10,814 nucleotides of DNA from contig JBHIFI010000055.1 in the NCBI GenBank assembly GCA_046761005.1, positions 1-10,814 of the forward strand, given 5' to 3'. This document shows, one piece after another, positions 1 through 7,787 of this stretch (positions are counted from its first letter, which is position 1; every line of letters starts with the position of its first letter). The notes beneath the pieces are model-generated. The model searched no databases, had not been told where the DNA came from, and saw only the letters and a program-made list of their open reading frames with translations. This DNA comes from JAGMCJ01 sp046761005 (GTDB lineage: Archaea; Thermoplasmatota; Thermoplasmata; RBG-16-68-12; JAGMCJ01). A program made the position numbers and the translations under genes.

Positions 1-36
1 CATAATAGAAGATACGAGGAAAACATGACCCCTCAT
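1..36 (-). CDS. Possible start of a leftward gene, cut by the window edge
   Basis: Reading leftward from the ATG at 36 gives an open frame of twelve codons (MRGHVFLVSSIM) that runs off the window. A GGAGTG ribosome-binding-like sequence lies about 8 nt upstream, and a TATA-like GATTTATAG lies at about 74-82 on the same strand. That spacing fits an archaeal gene diverging from pyrD. Other ATGs at 26 and 3 could serve instead. Too little is visible to name a product, and it may not be a gene. Confidence 0.3.
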   Translation of the reverse strand, partial: MRGHVFLVSSIM

Positions 37-167
37 TCGTCGCCCACTCCGTGTCCACAGATTGCCTCTAGTCTATAAATCCTTTTCTCGAACACTTGTT
101 TTCATTTCCAATATCGGAGGACACATTCTCATCCCTCTATGAGGAAACCTGACAAATCGATTCAGAA

Positions 168-180
168 AAGTCTTTTAACG
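168..180 (+). promoter_or_regulatory. Probable TATA promoter of the pyrD operon
   Basis: An A-rich BRE-like stretch followed by TCTTTTAACG is centred near 175, about 29 nt before the pyrD ATG. This spacing would start the transcript at or next to the start codon, so the mRNA would be leaderless. No good Shine-Dalgarno sequence sits directly before the ATG, which agrees. Confidence 0.5.
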
Positions 181-203
181 CTGATTGGGGTTATGCCCCT
201 GCG

Positions 204-1127
204 ATGGCCGACTTGAGGGTAGAGATTGCAGGCTTGAGACTGAGGAATCCGTTCATCCTTGCGTCTGGCATCCTCGGTGAAACGGGGAGTTCTCTTCTAA
301 GAGTTGCCCAAGCGGGTGCGGGAGCTGTCGTCACAAAATCAATAGGCCCTGAACCGAGGGAAGGTTATCCCAACCCGACTGTGGTGGAACTGGAAACCGG
401 GATTATCAATGCGGTCGGGCTTGCAAACCCTGGCATAGAGGCTTTCATAGACGAGATGAGGATAGCGAAACAGGGTGATGTTCCAGTCATAGGAAGCATT
501 TTCGGAAAGAACGAGGGAGAAATCAGCGAGGTTGCAGGCCTCATGGAGGAGGCGGGTGCAGCGGCGATAGAACTCAATCTGAGCTGCCCTCATGCACGCA
601 ACGTCGGTGCAGAACTGGGAAAGGACCCCGAGACCGTCAGATCTATCGTCTCCGCCGTCAAGAATTCCGTCCGAATACCTGTTTTCGCGAAGATAACTCC
701 CAACGTAACGGATGTCGTTGATGCTGGTCTTGCCGTGGCGAATTCGCGAGGAGATGGGATTGTTGCCATAAATACGGTGAAGGCGATGGCCATAAATCCA
801 GAGGCAGCGAAGCCCATACTTTCGAACAGAGTTGGGGGGCTAAGCGGGCCCGCGATTAAGCCCATTGGTGTGAGATGCGTCTATGAGCTCTATGAGAACA
901 TCAATATCCCAATCATAGGAGTGGGTGGGATTCTCACCGGAAAGGACGCGCTCGAATACCTAATGGCGGGTGCCGTGGCTGTCCAGATAGGAAGCGCAGC
1001 CTATTACAGAGGAATCAAAGTCTTTCAAAGAGTCGTGAAGGAGATCGAGCAGTTTCTGGATGGATACGGATATGAATCCGTCAAGGATGTTGTCGGGATA
1101 GCGCATGACGGGGATGAGAATCGCTAG
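204..1127 (+). CDS. pyrD: Dihydroorotate dehydrogenase B, catalytic subunit
   Basis: This flavoprotein oxidises dihydroorotate to orotate, the fourth step of pyrimidine synthesis. At 307 residues it is the usual length for class 1 enzymes, a single FMN-binding TIM barrel. NLSCPHA (125-131) carries the catalytic base as a cysteine (C128), the mark of class 1 rather than membrane-bound class 2 enzymes. VTKSI (43-47) contains the FMN-contacting lysine K45, NAVGLANPG (69-77) matches the substrate loop, and GVGGILTG (239-246) with QIGSA near 261-265 forms the phosphate-binding end. The gene overlaps pyrK by 23 bases, as expected for the class 1B heterotetramer that passes electrons to NAD+. The ATG at 204 fits the TATA element 29 nt upstream and the usual N-terminus. 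An ATG at 193 is in another frame. Confidence 0.95.
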   Translation: MADLRVEIAGLRLRNPFILASGILGETGSSLLRVAQAGAGAVVTKSIGPEPREGYPNPTVVELETGIINAVGLANPGIEAFIDEMRIAKQGDVPVIGSIFGKNEGEISEVAGLMEEAGAAAIELNLSCPHARNVGAELGKDPETVRSIVSAVKNSVRIPVFAKITPNVTDVVDAGLAVANSRGDGIVAINTVKAMAINPEAAKPILSNRVGGLSGPAIKPIGVRCVYELYENINIPIIGVGGILTGKDALEYLMAGAVAVQIGSAAYYRGIKVFQRVVKEIEQFLDGYGYESVKDVVGIAHDGDENR

Positions 1128-1887
1128 GGTGGAGATGGCAGAGGTCGAATGCTCCCACACGAAAACAATTAGATTCAAGGATGAGAGCATTGCCAGGCCA
1201 GGGCAGTTCGTCATGGTCTGGATACCAGGACTCGACGAGGTTCCCATGAGCTTGTCATACATAGGGGGAGTGAAAGGCATAACTGTTCATGATGTCGGCG
1301 AGGCCACCTCGGCCCTTCACAAGATGAAGCAAGGAGACATTCTGGGCATACGCGGACCTTTTGGAAAAGATTACAGGATTGAAGGCGAGAGCGTACTCTT
1401 CGTTTCAGGCGGGACGGGAGCCGCTTCCCTCATGCCAGCGCTGGAAGTCGCAGTAGAGGATGCAATAGATGCCACAATCGTCATCGGAGCGAAGACGGCG
1501 TCAGAGCTCATCTTCGTGGATAGGGCCAAGAAGCTCGGCGCGGACGTCAGAATATCAACAGATGATGGAAGCAAGGAATACAAGGGACTAGCCTCAGACC
1601 TCGCAAAGCAGATTCTTGAGGAGACCTCATTCGACAGGGTCCTCACCTGCGGTCCTGAGAAGATGATGAAGATAGTCGTTTCAATGTGTCTTGAGAAAGG
1701 GATTCCTGTTCAGGTCTCCCTGGAAAGGTATATGAGGTGCGGCATGGGAATTTGCGATTCCTGTTCCTTTGGCGGGCTCCATGTCTGCGTAGATGGTCCC
1801 GTCTTCGATGGTGAGGACATAATCGATATAGAGGATTTCGGGGCCTTCAGGAGGTCCGCCAACGGGAGAAAGGAGGCACTTCCATGA
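1105..1887 (+). CDS. pyrK: Dihydroorotate dehydrogenase B, electron-transfer subunit
   Basis: This is the FAD and [2Fe-2S] subunit that carries electrons from the FMN of PyrD to NAD+. The 260 residues follow the ferredoxin-reductase plan. An N-terminal FAD barrel covers about 1-92, with MSLSYIG (48-54) and GPFGKDY (84-90). An NAD-binding fold follows from about 94, with SGGTGAASLMP (101-111), and then comes the cluster-binding tail. Four cysteines, C212, C217, C220 and C228 in RCGMGICDSC...C, match the PyrK [2Fe-2S] ligand pattern. The start lies inside the end of pyrD. An in-frame ATG at 1114 is an alternative start three codons later. The stop overlaps the next ATG (ATGA), so translation of the three genes is probably coupled. 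Confidence 0.93.
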   Translation: MTGMRIARVEMAEVECSHTKTIRFKDESIARPGQFVMVWIPGLDEVPMSLSYIGGVKGITVHDVGEATSALHKMKQGDILGIRGPFGKDYRIEGESVLFVSGGTGAASLMPALEVAVEDAIDATIVIGAKTASELIFVDRAKKLGADVRISTDDGSKEYKGLASDLAKQILEETSFDRVLTCGPEKMMKIVVSMCLEKGIPVQVSLERYMRCGMGICDSCSFGGLHVCVDGPVFDGEDIIDIEDFGAFRRSANGRKEALP

Positions 1888-3524
1888 AGAGGGAATCAGA
1901 TGAGAACGAGGAGTTTCAGGCGCTTGCGCACGATGTTCTCAACTATATGCTCGAGAGGTATCCGGCATTGGGAACAAGCATGGGTCTTCACGAGTACGAC
2001 AGCCTAATGCCTGATGGACGGCGAGAGGCCGTGCTCGAGCTAATCGAGAAACTAAAGGAATTCAGGCAGGCCATCAGCACCCTCGACGAGAGGAAACTTT
2101 CAGAGGACAACAGAATCGACAGACTCATTGCCTTGAGAAATCTCGATCTTCGCATTTTCGACGCAGAGGAGCTCAGGTTCTGGGAGTGCGCACCTACGGG
2201 TGTCGGGGTGGTTGGGGAGCATATATTCGTCCTTTTCATGAAGGATTTTGCACCGATAGGAGTTCGCTTCAAGAATATCAAGAACAGATTGATTGCGGCG
2301 CCCAAGTACCTGGAACAGGCAAGAAGCCTTGTGACCGATCCGGTCAAAATCTGGACAGAAACGCAGGTTGAATCGGCAGAAAGATTCCCAGGCTTCCTCA
2401 GTTTGATCGAATCGGTGGGAGAAAAGGCACTGGGCGATGACCACTTCGAGGAGTTCAGACAGGCCGTTTCATCTACGCTACGATCTGTTGAGGATTATAC
2501 CTCATGGATGAAGAACCTCCTTCCAGAGGCGAGAGAGGATTTCGCCATCGGGCCTGAGAAATTCCAAAGGCTTCTTGAATTATCGAGTATCGAGATGCCA
2601 GTCGAGGAGATATATGCGCTCGGAAAGAGATGCCTCGAGGAAGAAAAGGAGAGGGTCAAGAAGATAAGTAAGCTGATTAACCCTCAAGCATCCCTTGAAG
2701 AGGTAAAGGAGCTGGTGAAGTCCGACCATCCGAAGGACTTCGCGGAGGTAATGGAATTATACAAGAGATCGATTGACCGCGTGAGACAGTTCGTCAAGAA
2801 CCATGGTATAGCCACAATGCCTCCTTCAGAGAGATTGAAGGTCATCGAGACGCCCGAATTCTTGAGGCCCATAATACCGCACGCGGCATACTGGCCACCC
2901 GGAAAGTTCGAAAGGGATCAGCAGGGAGTGTACTTGGTGACGCCGGTCGAAGAGAAGATGGAGATGCTCAAGGAGCACAACTACGCGAGCATCGGGAACA
3001 CATCCGTCCATGAAGCCTATCCGGGTCATCACTTGCAGCTCGCATGTTCCAACCTCAATCCCTCAATCGTGAGAGCTATGACATCTGCCAACGAGACAGT
3101 GGAAGGATGGGCCCACTACTGCGAGGACATGATGAGAGAGCATGGTTTTGATGAGAGTCCTGAAGCAAGGTTCATGAAGTCGATCGACCTTGTTTGGCGG
3201 GCCGCAAGAATCATAGTGGACATTGATCTGAGCACCGGAAAGATGAGCTTCGACGAAGCCGTAAAGTTTCTCATGAAAGAGGTGGGGATGGAGGAGCCAT
3301 TCGCTCTCGCGGAGGTGAAGAGATACACTCGATATCAAGGCTACCAGCTTTGCTATCTGCTCGGCAAGCATCTGATAATGGAGTTAAGGGAGAAAGTCAA
3401 GGAGAGAATGGGGCAGAAGTACTCAGAGAAGTTCTTCCACGACGCGATACTGTACGCGGGAAGCATACCCGTCAAGTTCCTCCAAATGGAGTTTGACAGA
3501 CGACTGAAGGAGAAGGGATTTTGA
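1884..3524 (+). CDS. DUF885-family putative zinc metallohydrolase
   Basis: The 546-residue length and overall pattern match the DUF885 family, predicted zinc metallohydrolases whose substrates are mostly unknown. The metal-site motif is visible as HEAYPGHH (376-383), a variant of the gluzincin HExxH in which H376, E377 and H382 are the likely key residues. EGWAHYCE (407-414) follows about 25 residues later and probably supplies the third ligand. The N-terminus has no signal peptide and no membrane segment, so the protein is probably cytoplasmic, unlike many bacterial members. The ATG overlaps the pyrK stop and GGAGG sits 8-9 nt upstream, so this is the third gene of the pyrDK operon. A role in pyrimidine or amide/peptide metabolism is only a guess from position. 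Confidence 0.85.
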   Translation: MKRESDENEEFQALAHDVLNYMLERYPALGTSMGLHEYDSLMPDGRREAVLELIEKLKEFRQAISTLDERKLSEDNRIDRLIALRNLDLRIFDAEELRFWECAPTGVGVVGEHIFVLFMKDFAPIGVRFKNIKNRLIAAPKYLEQARSLVTDPVKIWTETQVESAERFPGFLSLIESVGEKALGDDHFEEFRQAVSSTLRSVEDYTSWMKNLLPEAREDFAIGPEKFQRLLELSSIEMPVEEIYALGKRCLEEEKERVKKISKLINPQASLEEVKELVKSDHPKDFAEVMELYKRSIDRVRQFVKNHGIATMPPSERLKVIETPEFLRPIIPHAAYWPPGKFERDQQGVYLVTPVEEKMEMLKEHNYASIGNTSVHEAYPGHHLQLACSNLNPSIVRAMTSANETVEGWAHYCEDMMREHGFDESPEARFMKSIDLVWRAARIIVDIDLSTGKMSFDEAVKFLMKEVGMEEPFALAEVKRYTRYQGYQLCYLLGKHLIMELREKVKERMGQKYSEKFFHDAILYAGSIPVKFLQMEFDRRLKEKGF

Positions 3525-3526
3525 GC

Positions 3527-3577
3527 GTATCTTTATTACCAAGTACCAATTTTGGGTTCATAGACTGAGGGAATGAT
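3527..3577 (+). promoter_or_regulatory. Gap with probable promoter and RBS for the HTH-OPRT gene
   Basis: The 53-bp gap holds a TATA-like CTTTATTAC (about 3530-3538), roughly 40 nt before the next ATG, and a GAGGGA ribosome-binding sequence just before it. Transcription of the regulator could therefore start here, though read-through from the pyr operon is also possible. Confidence 0.35.
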
Positions 3578-4174
3578 ATGAAGAGGTTGGATGACCTAGT
3601 CAAGAAAGCTCTTGAATACAAGGAGAAGGGTCTTAATGAGAAGGAAATCGGGGACGAACTTCACCTCTCCGTTAATACCGTTACATGGCTCCTCACAAGG
3701 GGAGTTAAGGGAGGAGAGCCCCCGAGGGACGTTAAGATCGGGTGGCGTTCTGTGGGTGTTTTTGGCAGCAGGCTCGGTTATGTCTCAGCGGCTATGTCAG
3801 ACATTATCCTCGAGGAAATGGATAAGAGCGAGGGAGATTTTGACTCCGTCGCGGGCATAGCAATAAATGGGATTCCATATGCCACGCTCATTTCGGAGGA
3901 CCTCGAGCGGGAGCTCATCGTGTACAGGCCCAGCCAGGAGAGGGAGAGGGGAGGAGGCGCTTTCAGTTCAAACTATGCAGATCCGAGCGGAAAGAAAATC
4001 GTCATAGTGGATGATGTCTTGGGCTCAGGCGATACCATCAGAGGTGCCATAGATGATATCCAAACTGCTGGTGGCAGCCCCATCCTTTCCGTGGTCGTTG
4101 TGAACAAGACGGCCAACGATGAGATCGTTGGAGTCCCCTTAAGGGCATTGGTAAGAGCTCGGACAATTGCGTGA
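3578..4174 (+). CDS. HTH-orotate phosphoribosyltransferase-like regulator (PyrE-like, GfcR type)
   Basis: This 198-residue protein joins an N-terminal helix-turn-helix (about 13-42, EKEIGDELHLSVNTVTWLL) to a type I phosphoribosyltransferase domain. The PRPP-binding signature IVIVDDVLGSGDTI is intact at 141-154. A flexible-loop equivalent, YRPSQERERGGGAF, lies at 116-129. This is the architecture of archaeal 'orotate phosphoribosyltransferase-like' proteins; the haloarchaeal member GfcR is a transcription regulator of sugar catabolism. Here the gene follows pyrDK and overlaps nothing upstream, so pyrimidine-responsive regulation or a real PyrE activity are both possible. The intact PRPP site suggests PRPP or a nucleotide is sensed. 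The lysS ATG lies 4 nt past its stop. Confidence 0.82.
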   Translation: MKRLDDLVKKALEYKEKGLNEKEIGDELHLSVNTVTWLLTRGVKGGEPPRDVKIGWRSVGVFGSRLGYVSAAMSDIILEEMDKSEGDFDSVAGIAINGIPYATLISEDLERELIVYRPSQERERGGGAFSSNYADPSGKKIVIVDDVLGSGDTIRGAIDDIQTAGGSPILSVVVVNKTANDEIVGVPLRALVRARTIA

Positions 4175-4178
4175 AATC

Positions 4179-5768
4179 ATGCACTGGTTTGATGTTCTTT
4201 TTCCTCAGATTGAAGTGTTCCTCCGAGGAAAGGCCGTCGTACATTGTTCGGCGGGTCTCTCTGTCAGCGGCCTTCAACATGTTGGGAGGCTCAGAGGAGA
4301 GGTTGTCCTCACTAATTCCATATCAGAGGAGCTCAGAGCAAAGGGAAAAGATGTCACCCAGTATCTAGTACTCTATACTCAGGACCCATGGAAAGGAACA
4401 GAGGGACAGATCTCTCAGTTCCCCAGGGATGAGGGAAGGGATTACATCAACTGGCGGCTGAAGGATGTTCCCGATCCTTTTGAATGCCACTCCTCCTGGG
4501 TGGACCACTATTGGGAGGATTTTGGCGGGTATATGGAGCGATTTGCACCCGAAGTGAAATTGCAGAGGACAGGCGACGTATATAGCGATGGAGATATGCG
4601 GAGAATCGTCCTCGAGTTCGTCGGAAAGAGCGAGAGGGTCAGGCCTATCATCAACAAATACAGGGGAACGAGAAAGTATCCAGAGGGGTGGATTCCTTTC
4701 GACGCATTCTGTACGGAATGCAACACGATCGGAACCGCCGAGACGAGGAAAATCACGGACGACGGAGAAGTACACTACTTGTGCAGGGGTGGACACGAGG
4801 GCGTTTCTAGAATGGAGGACGGAAAGTTGAATTGGCGGTTGGAGTGGCCCGCCCTTTGGAAGCTTCTGCAGGTGGACGTGGAGGCTTTTGGCAAGGACCA
4901 CGCGACTCCTGGCGGTTCTAGGGATAGTTGCAAGGAGATCGCCCGCGAATTGATAGACATGCTTCCTCCCTTCGGGATACCCTACGAATGGGTGGGGATT
5001 CAGAGCCGAGGGAAGGATATGGGCGACATGAGCAGCTCGGGATTCCTTGGGTTTACTCCAAAGGATTGGCTTGAAATCGCGGAGCCCGAGGTCCTGAGAT
5101 ATGTCTATCTCTTCAACAGCACATCCAAGAGGATCGTTTTGGATCTATCCAAGGTGGATAGCTATTACGATCGCTACGATGAGGCGGAAAGGCTCTTCTT
5201 TGAGGACAAGGACGACGATAGGGCAAGAGCCTATGAGCTTTCGCGGCTCGAGGAACCACCCTCGTCCGTGCCCTTTCAGATTCCATATAGGCACGCCTCT
5301 CTCTTAGCACAAGCTGCACCTCCCGAGGATCTAGTCGATTGGGCCATCGAGAGACTCAGGGACACGGGTGTGCTCACAACCGAGCTGAGCCAGAAGGAGA
5401 GGGAGCAAGTGGCCAGGAGGCTAGCGCTTTCAAGGAACTGGACACAAAAATACGCCCCAGAGGATTTGAGAATTGACGTCCTGAGGGACATTCGCTCGGT
5501 AGAGGACAAGCTCGAATACGTCGACAGAGAGGCTCTTCGGAAGTTTCGTGATTCAGTTTCGAGTATTCCCTGGACCGAGGAGGAGCTGAAGAATGTGATG
5601 GTGCGTTTGACCAAGAGCGGCGAGCTTCCTGTGAAGACTAATAGGTTCTTCAGGTCCCTGTACCTTGTCTTCCTGGGCAAGGAAAAGGGTCCCAGGGCGG
5701 CTCCCTTCCTCTCAGTTTTGGATAGGGACTTCGTCCTCGGGCGGCTCGAAGAAGTCTCCTCGCAATAG
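4179..5768 (+). CDS. lysS: Class I lysyl-tRNA synthetase
   Basis: It charges tRNA-Lys and belongs to the class I LysRS of most archaea and some bacteria. With 529 residues it has the family length. The HIGH-type motif is SGLQHVG (30-36), followed by a Rossmann core. A zinc-finger-like set, C178, C181, C202 and H206, lies in the connecting region. DMSSSGF (from residue 283) then DWLEIAEPEVLRY marks the KMSKS region, and a helical anticodon-binding tail completes the protein. The first lysine of KMSKS is replaced by aspartate. I chose the ATG at 4179 because the mature N-terminus MHW is typical; a TTG at 4167 would extend it by four residues and overlap the preceding stop. The 4-nt gap suggests coexpression with the regulator. 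Confidence 0.93.
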   Translation: MHWFDVLFPQIEVFLRGKAVVHCSAGLSVSGLQHVGRLRGEVVLTNSISEELRAKGKDVTQYLVLYTQDPWKGTEGQISQFPRDEGRDYINWRLKDVPDPFECHSSWVDHYWEDFGGYMERFAPEVKLQRTGDVYSDGDMRRIVLEFVGKSERVRPIINKYRGTRKYPEGWIPFDAFCTECNTIGTAETRKITDDGEVHYLCRGGHEGVSRMEDGKLNWRLEWPALWKLLQVDVEAFGKDHATPGGSRDSCKEIARELIDMLPPFGIPYEWVGIQSRGKDMGDMSSSGFLGFTPKDWLEIAEPEVLRYVYLFNSTSKRIVLDLSKVDSYYDRYDEAERLFFEDKDDDRARAYELSRLEEPPSSVPFQIPYRHASLLAQAAPPEDLVDWAIERLRDTGVLTTELSQKEREQVARRLALSRNWTQKYAPEDLRIDVLRDIRSVEDKLEYVDREALRKFRDSVSSIPWTEEELKNVMVRLTKSGELPVKTNRFFRSLYLVFLGKEKGPRAAPFLSVLDRDFVLGRLEEVSSQ

Positions 5769-5820
5769 AACTCTCCGCACGGGAACTCCATATGACTGTT
5801 CCAAGAGAGGTTACGTGGGA

Positions 5821-5834
5821 AACAATATATAGCC
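5821..5834 (+). promoter_or_regulatory. TATA promoter for tRNA-Gln and glnS
   Basis: AACAATATATAGCC has a TATA core centred near 5828, about 31 nt before the tRNA 5' end, the spacing expected for a stable-RNA gene in archaea. No T-run follows the tRNA, so the transcript probably continues into glnS. Confidence 0.65.
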
Positions 5835-5858
5835 AATCGAGGCTTATTTCAGCGCGAC

Positions 5859-5929
5859 AGCCCCGTGGTGTAGCGGTAGCATACGAGGCTCTGGACCTCT
5901 TGGCACCGGTTCAAATCCGGTCGGGGCTA
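5859..5929 (+). tRNA. tRNA-Gln (anticodon CUG), copy 1
   Basis: The 71-nt gene folds into a cloverleaf. The acceptor stem AGCCCCG/CGGGGCT has 7 bp, and the discriminator is A5929. The D-stem GTGT/GCAT includes two G-U pairs. The anticodon loop is CTCTGGA with anticodon CTG at 5891-5893, and the T-arm is ACCGG/CCGGT with loop TTCAAAT. The 3' CCA is not encoded. A1-U72 and A73 are archaeal tRNA-Gln features. The closing pair of the anticodon stem (C27-U43) is a mismatch, which is unusual. The gene sits 83 bases before glnS and has its own TATA box. Confidence 0.93.
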
Positions 5930-6011
5930 TCTCCTCCCAACCCAAATACTGAAAACCTCTACACTCCCAATTACGGAATTCCTGCGACCGGGTCGCCGTA
6001 GGTGATGAATC

Positions 6012-7697
6012 ATGGGTTCCGATGAATCTCCCGTTCGTGACTTTATCCGGCAAATAATCGACGAGGATAATCGAACAGGCAAATACGAGGGTAGAGTGCA
6101 TACTCGCTTCCCGCCTGAGCCCAACGGCTACCTGCACATCGGTCACGCGAAGTCCATCTGCCTAAACTTCGGCATAGCCGAGGAGTACGGGGGATTGTGC
6201 AACCTGCGTTTCGACGACACTAATCCAGCGAAGGAAGAGGACAAGTACGTAAGAGCTATCATCGAGGACGTGAAGTGGCTCGGGTTTGACTGGGAGGACC
6301 GCCTCTACTTCGCCTCGGACTACTTTGACCAAATGTACGAGTACGCTGTTCAGCTTGTGAAGAAAGGGAAGGCGTACGTGGACGACCTATCAGCGGAGGA
6401 GATCAGTGAGTACAGAGGCACCCTCACCACACCGGGCAGGGAGAGCCCCTATAGGGACCGACCCGTGGAGGAGAGTCTCGACCTGCTGGAGCGCATGAGG
6501 GCCGGCGAGTTCGCGGACGGGGAGAAAGTGCTGCGCGCCAGGATAGACATGTCTCACCAGAACATGAACATGAGGGACCCCGTGATGTATAGGATACTCC
6601 ACACTCCCCATCACAACACGGGGGATAAGTGGTGCATCTACCCCACGTATGACTGGGCGCACGGCCTGGAGGACTCCATTGAGGGCATCACTCATTCGAT
6701 CTGCACCCTGGAGTTCGAGGATCACCGCCCCCTTTACGATTGGTTCCTGGATGAGCTGGGTGTATATCACCCGCAGCAGATCGAGTTCGCCCGCCTGAAC
6801 CTCACTTACACGGTGATGAGCAAGCGGAAGCTGCTCGAGCTTGTGGAGGGCGGATACGTAGACGGATGGGACGACCCCCGGCTCCCCACCATAAGCGGGA
6901 TGAGGAGACGTGGATATTCCCCCGCCGCCATAAGGAGCTTCTGCAAGCGCATAGGTGTTGCCAAGGTCCACAGCACGGTAGACTTCGAATTCCTGGAGCA
7001 CTGTATCCGAGAGGACCTGAACAAGACCGCTCCTCGGTTCATGGGCGTCCTCCGCCCGCTCAAGGTAACCCTCGAAAACTACCCGGAGGACAAGGTGGAG
7101 GAGATGAAGCTCATGAGAAACCCAGAGGAACCCGAAGCGGGCACAAGGAAGGTTCCATTCTCTCGCGTCTTGTACATCGAGCGGGACGATTTCATGGAGG
7201 AACCTCCCAAGAAGTTCTACCGATTGGCTCCAGGCAGGGAGGTCCGGTTCAGGAACGCATACTTCGTCACCTGCAGGGAGGCCATCAAGGAGAACGGTGA
7301 GGTGGTGGAGCTCAGATGCACCGTAGACCCGGCTACCTGTGGTGGCGATGCCCCGGACGGTCGAAAGGTAAAGTCCACCCTCCACTGGGTATCGGCAGCG
7401 CACGCCATCGACGCGGAGATCCGTCTATACGACAAGCTGTTCACAGTGCCGGACCCTCTGGGGCAGAAGGACACAGATTTCAAGGAGTTCGTGAACCCCA
7501 ATTCCCTGGAGGTACTCCACTCGTGCAAGGTGGAGCTGGCCGTAAGGAATCTCAAACCCTTCGACAGGTTCCAGTTCGAGCGCCTGGGCTATTTCTGCGT
7601 CGACCCTGACACGACCGAGGAGATGTTGGTCCTCAATCGGACCGTCGGACTGCGGGATACCTGGGCCAAGATACTGAAGCGACAGCAAGCAAAATAA
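6012..7697 (+). CDS. glnS: Bacterial-type glutaminyl-tRNA synthetase
   Basis: It attaches glutamine directly to tRNA-Gln. The 561 residues align by memory almost end to end with E. coli GlnRS (554 residues): FIRQIIDED near the N-terminus, RFPPEPNGYLHIGHAKS (32-48) with the HIGH motif at 42-45, NLRFDDTNP, EYRGTLT, and MSK at 269-271. A two-barrel anticodon-binding region follows, with HWVSAAHA and a terminal NRTVGLRDTWAK. It is clearly GlnRS and not the archaeal GluRS, and appears complete and functional. AGGTGAT lies 5 nt before the ATG. Arg codons, by rough hand count, are about 28 CGN of 48, against about 4 of 14 in pyrD, and the base composition looks richer in G+C. With tRNA-Gln genes on both sides, this suggests horizontal acquisition from bacteria. 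Confidence 0.97.
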   Translation: MGSDESPVRDFIRQIIDEDNRTGKYEGRVHTRFPPEPNGYLHIGHAKSICLNFGIAEEYGGLCNLRFDDTNPAKEEDKYVRAIIEDVKWLGFDWEDRLYFASDYFDQMYEYAVQLVKKGKAYVDDLSAEEISEYRGTLTTPGRESPYRDRPVEESLDLLERMRAGEFADGEKVLRARIDMSHQNMNMRDPVMYRILHTPHHNTGDKWCIYPTYDWAHGLEDSIEGITHSICTLEFEDHRPLYDWFLDELGVYHPQQIEFARLNLTYTVMSKRKLLELVEGGYVDGWDDPRLPTISGMRRRGYSPAAIRSFCKRIGVAKVHSTVDFEFLEHCIREDLNKTAPRFMGVLRPLKVTLENYPEDKVEEMKLMRNPEEPEAGTRKVPFSRVLYIERDDFMEEPPKKFYRLAPGREVRFRNAYFVTCREAIKENGEVVELRCTVDPATCGGDAPDGRKVKSTLHWVSAAHAIDAEIRLYDKLFTVPDPLGQKDTDFKEFVNPNSLEVLHSCKVELAVRNLKPFDRFQFERLGYFCVDPDTTEEMLVLNRTVGLRDTWAKILKRQQAK

Positions 7698-7787
7698 TCC
7701 GCAGAGCCGCGTTCTTTCCTCAGTTTCACTTGTGTGCGAAGAATGATTTAAGCGGAGGAGTGCCCTTTTAAGGACAGGGAGATTCGC

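Noticed and set aside
139..216. 25-codon ORF before pyrD
   Set aside because: It spans the pyrD promoter and start region, and has no ribosome-binding site or recognised sequence.
4365..4901. 178-residue antisense open frame
   Set aside because: It lies inside lysS, whose own frame has clear conserved motifs.
6390..7403. 337-residue antisense open frame
   Set aside because: It lies entirely within glnS on the other strand, has no recognised domain, and follows from the G+C-rich codon positions.
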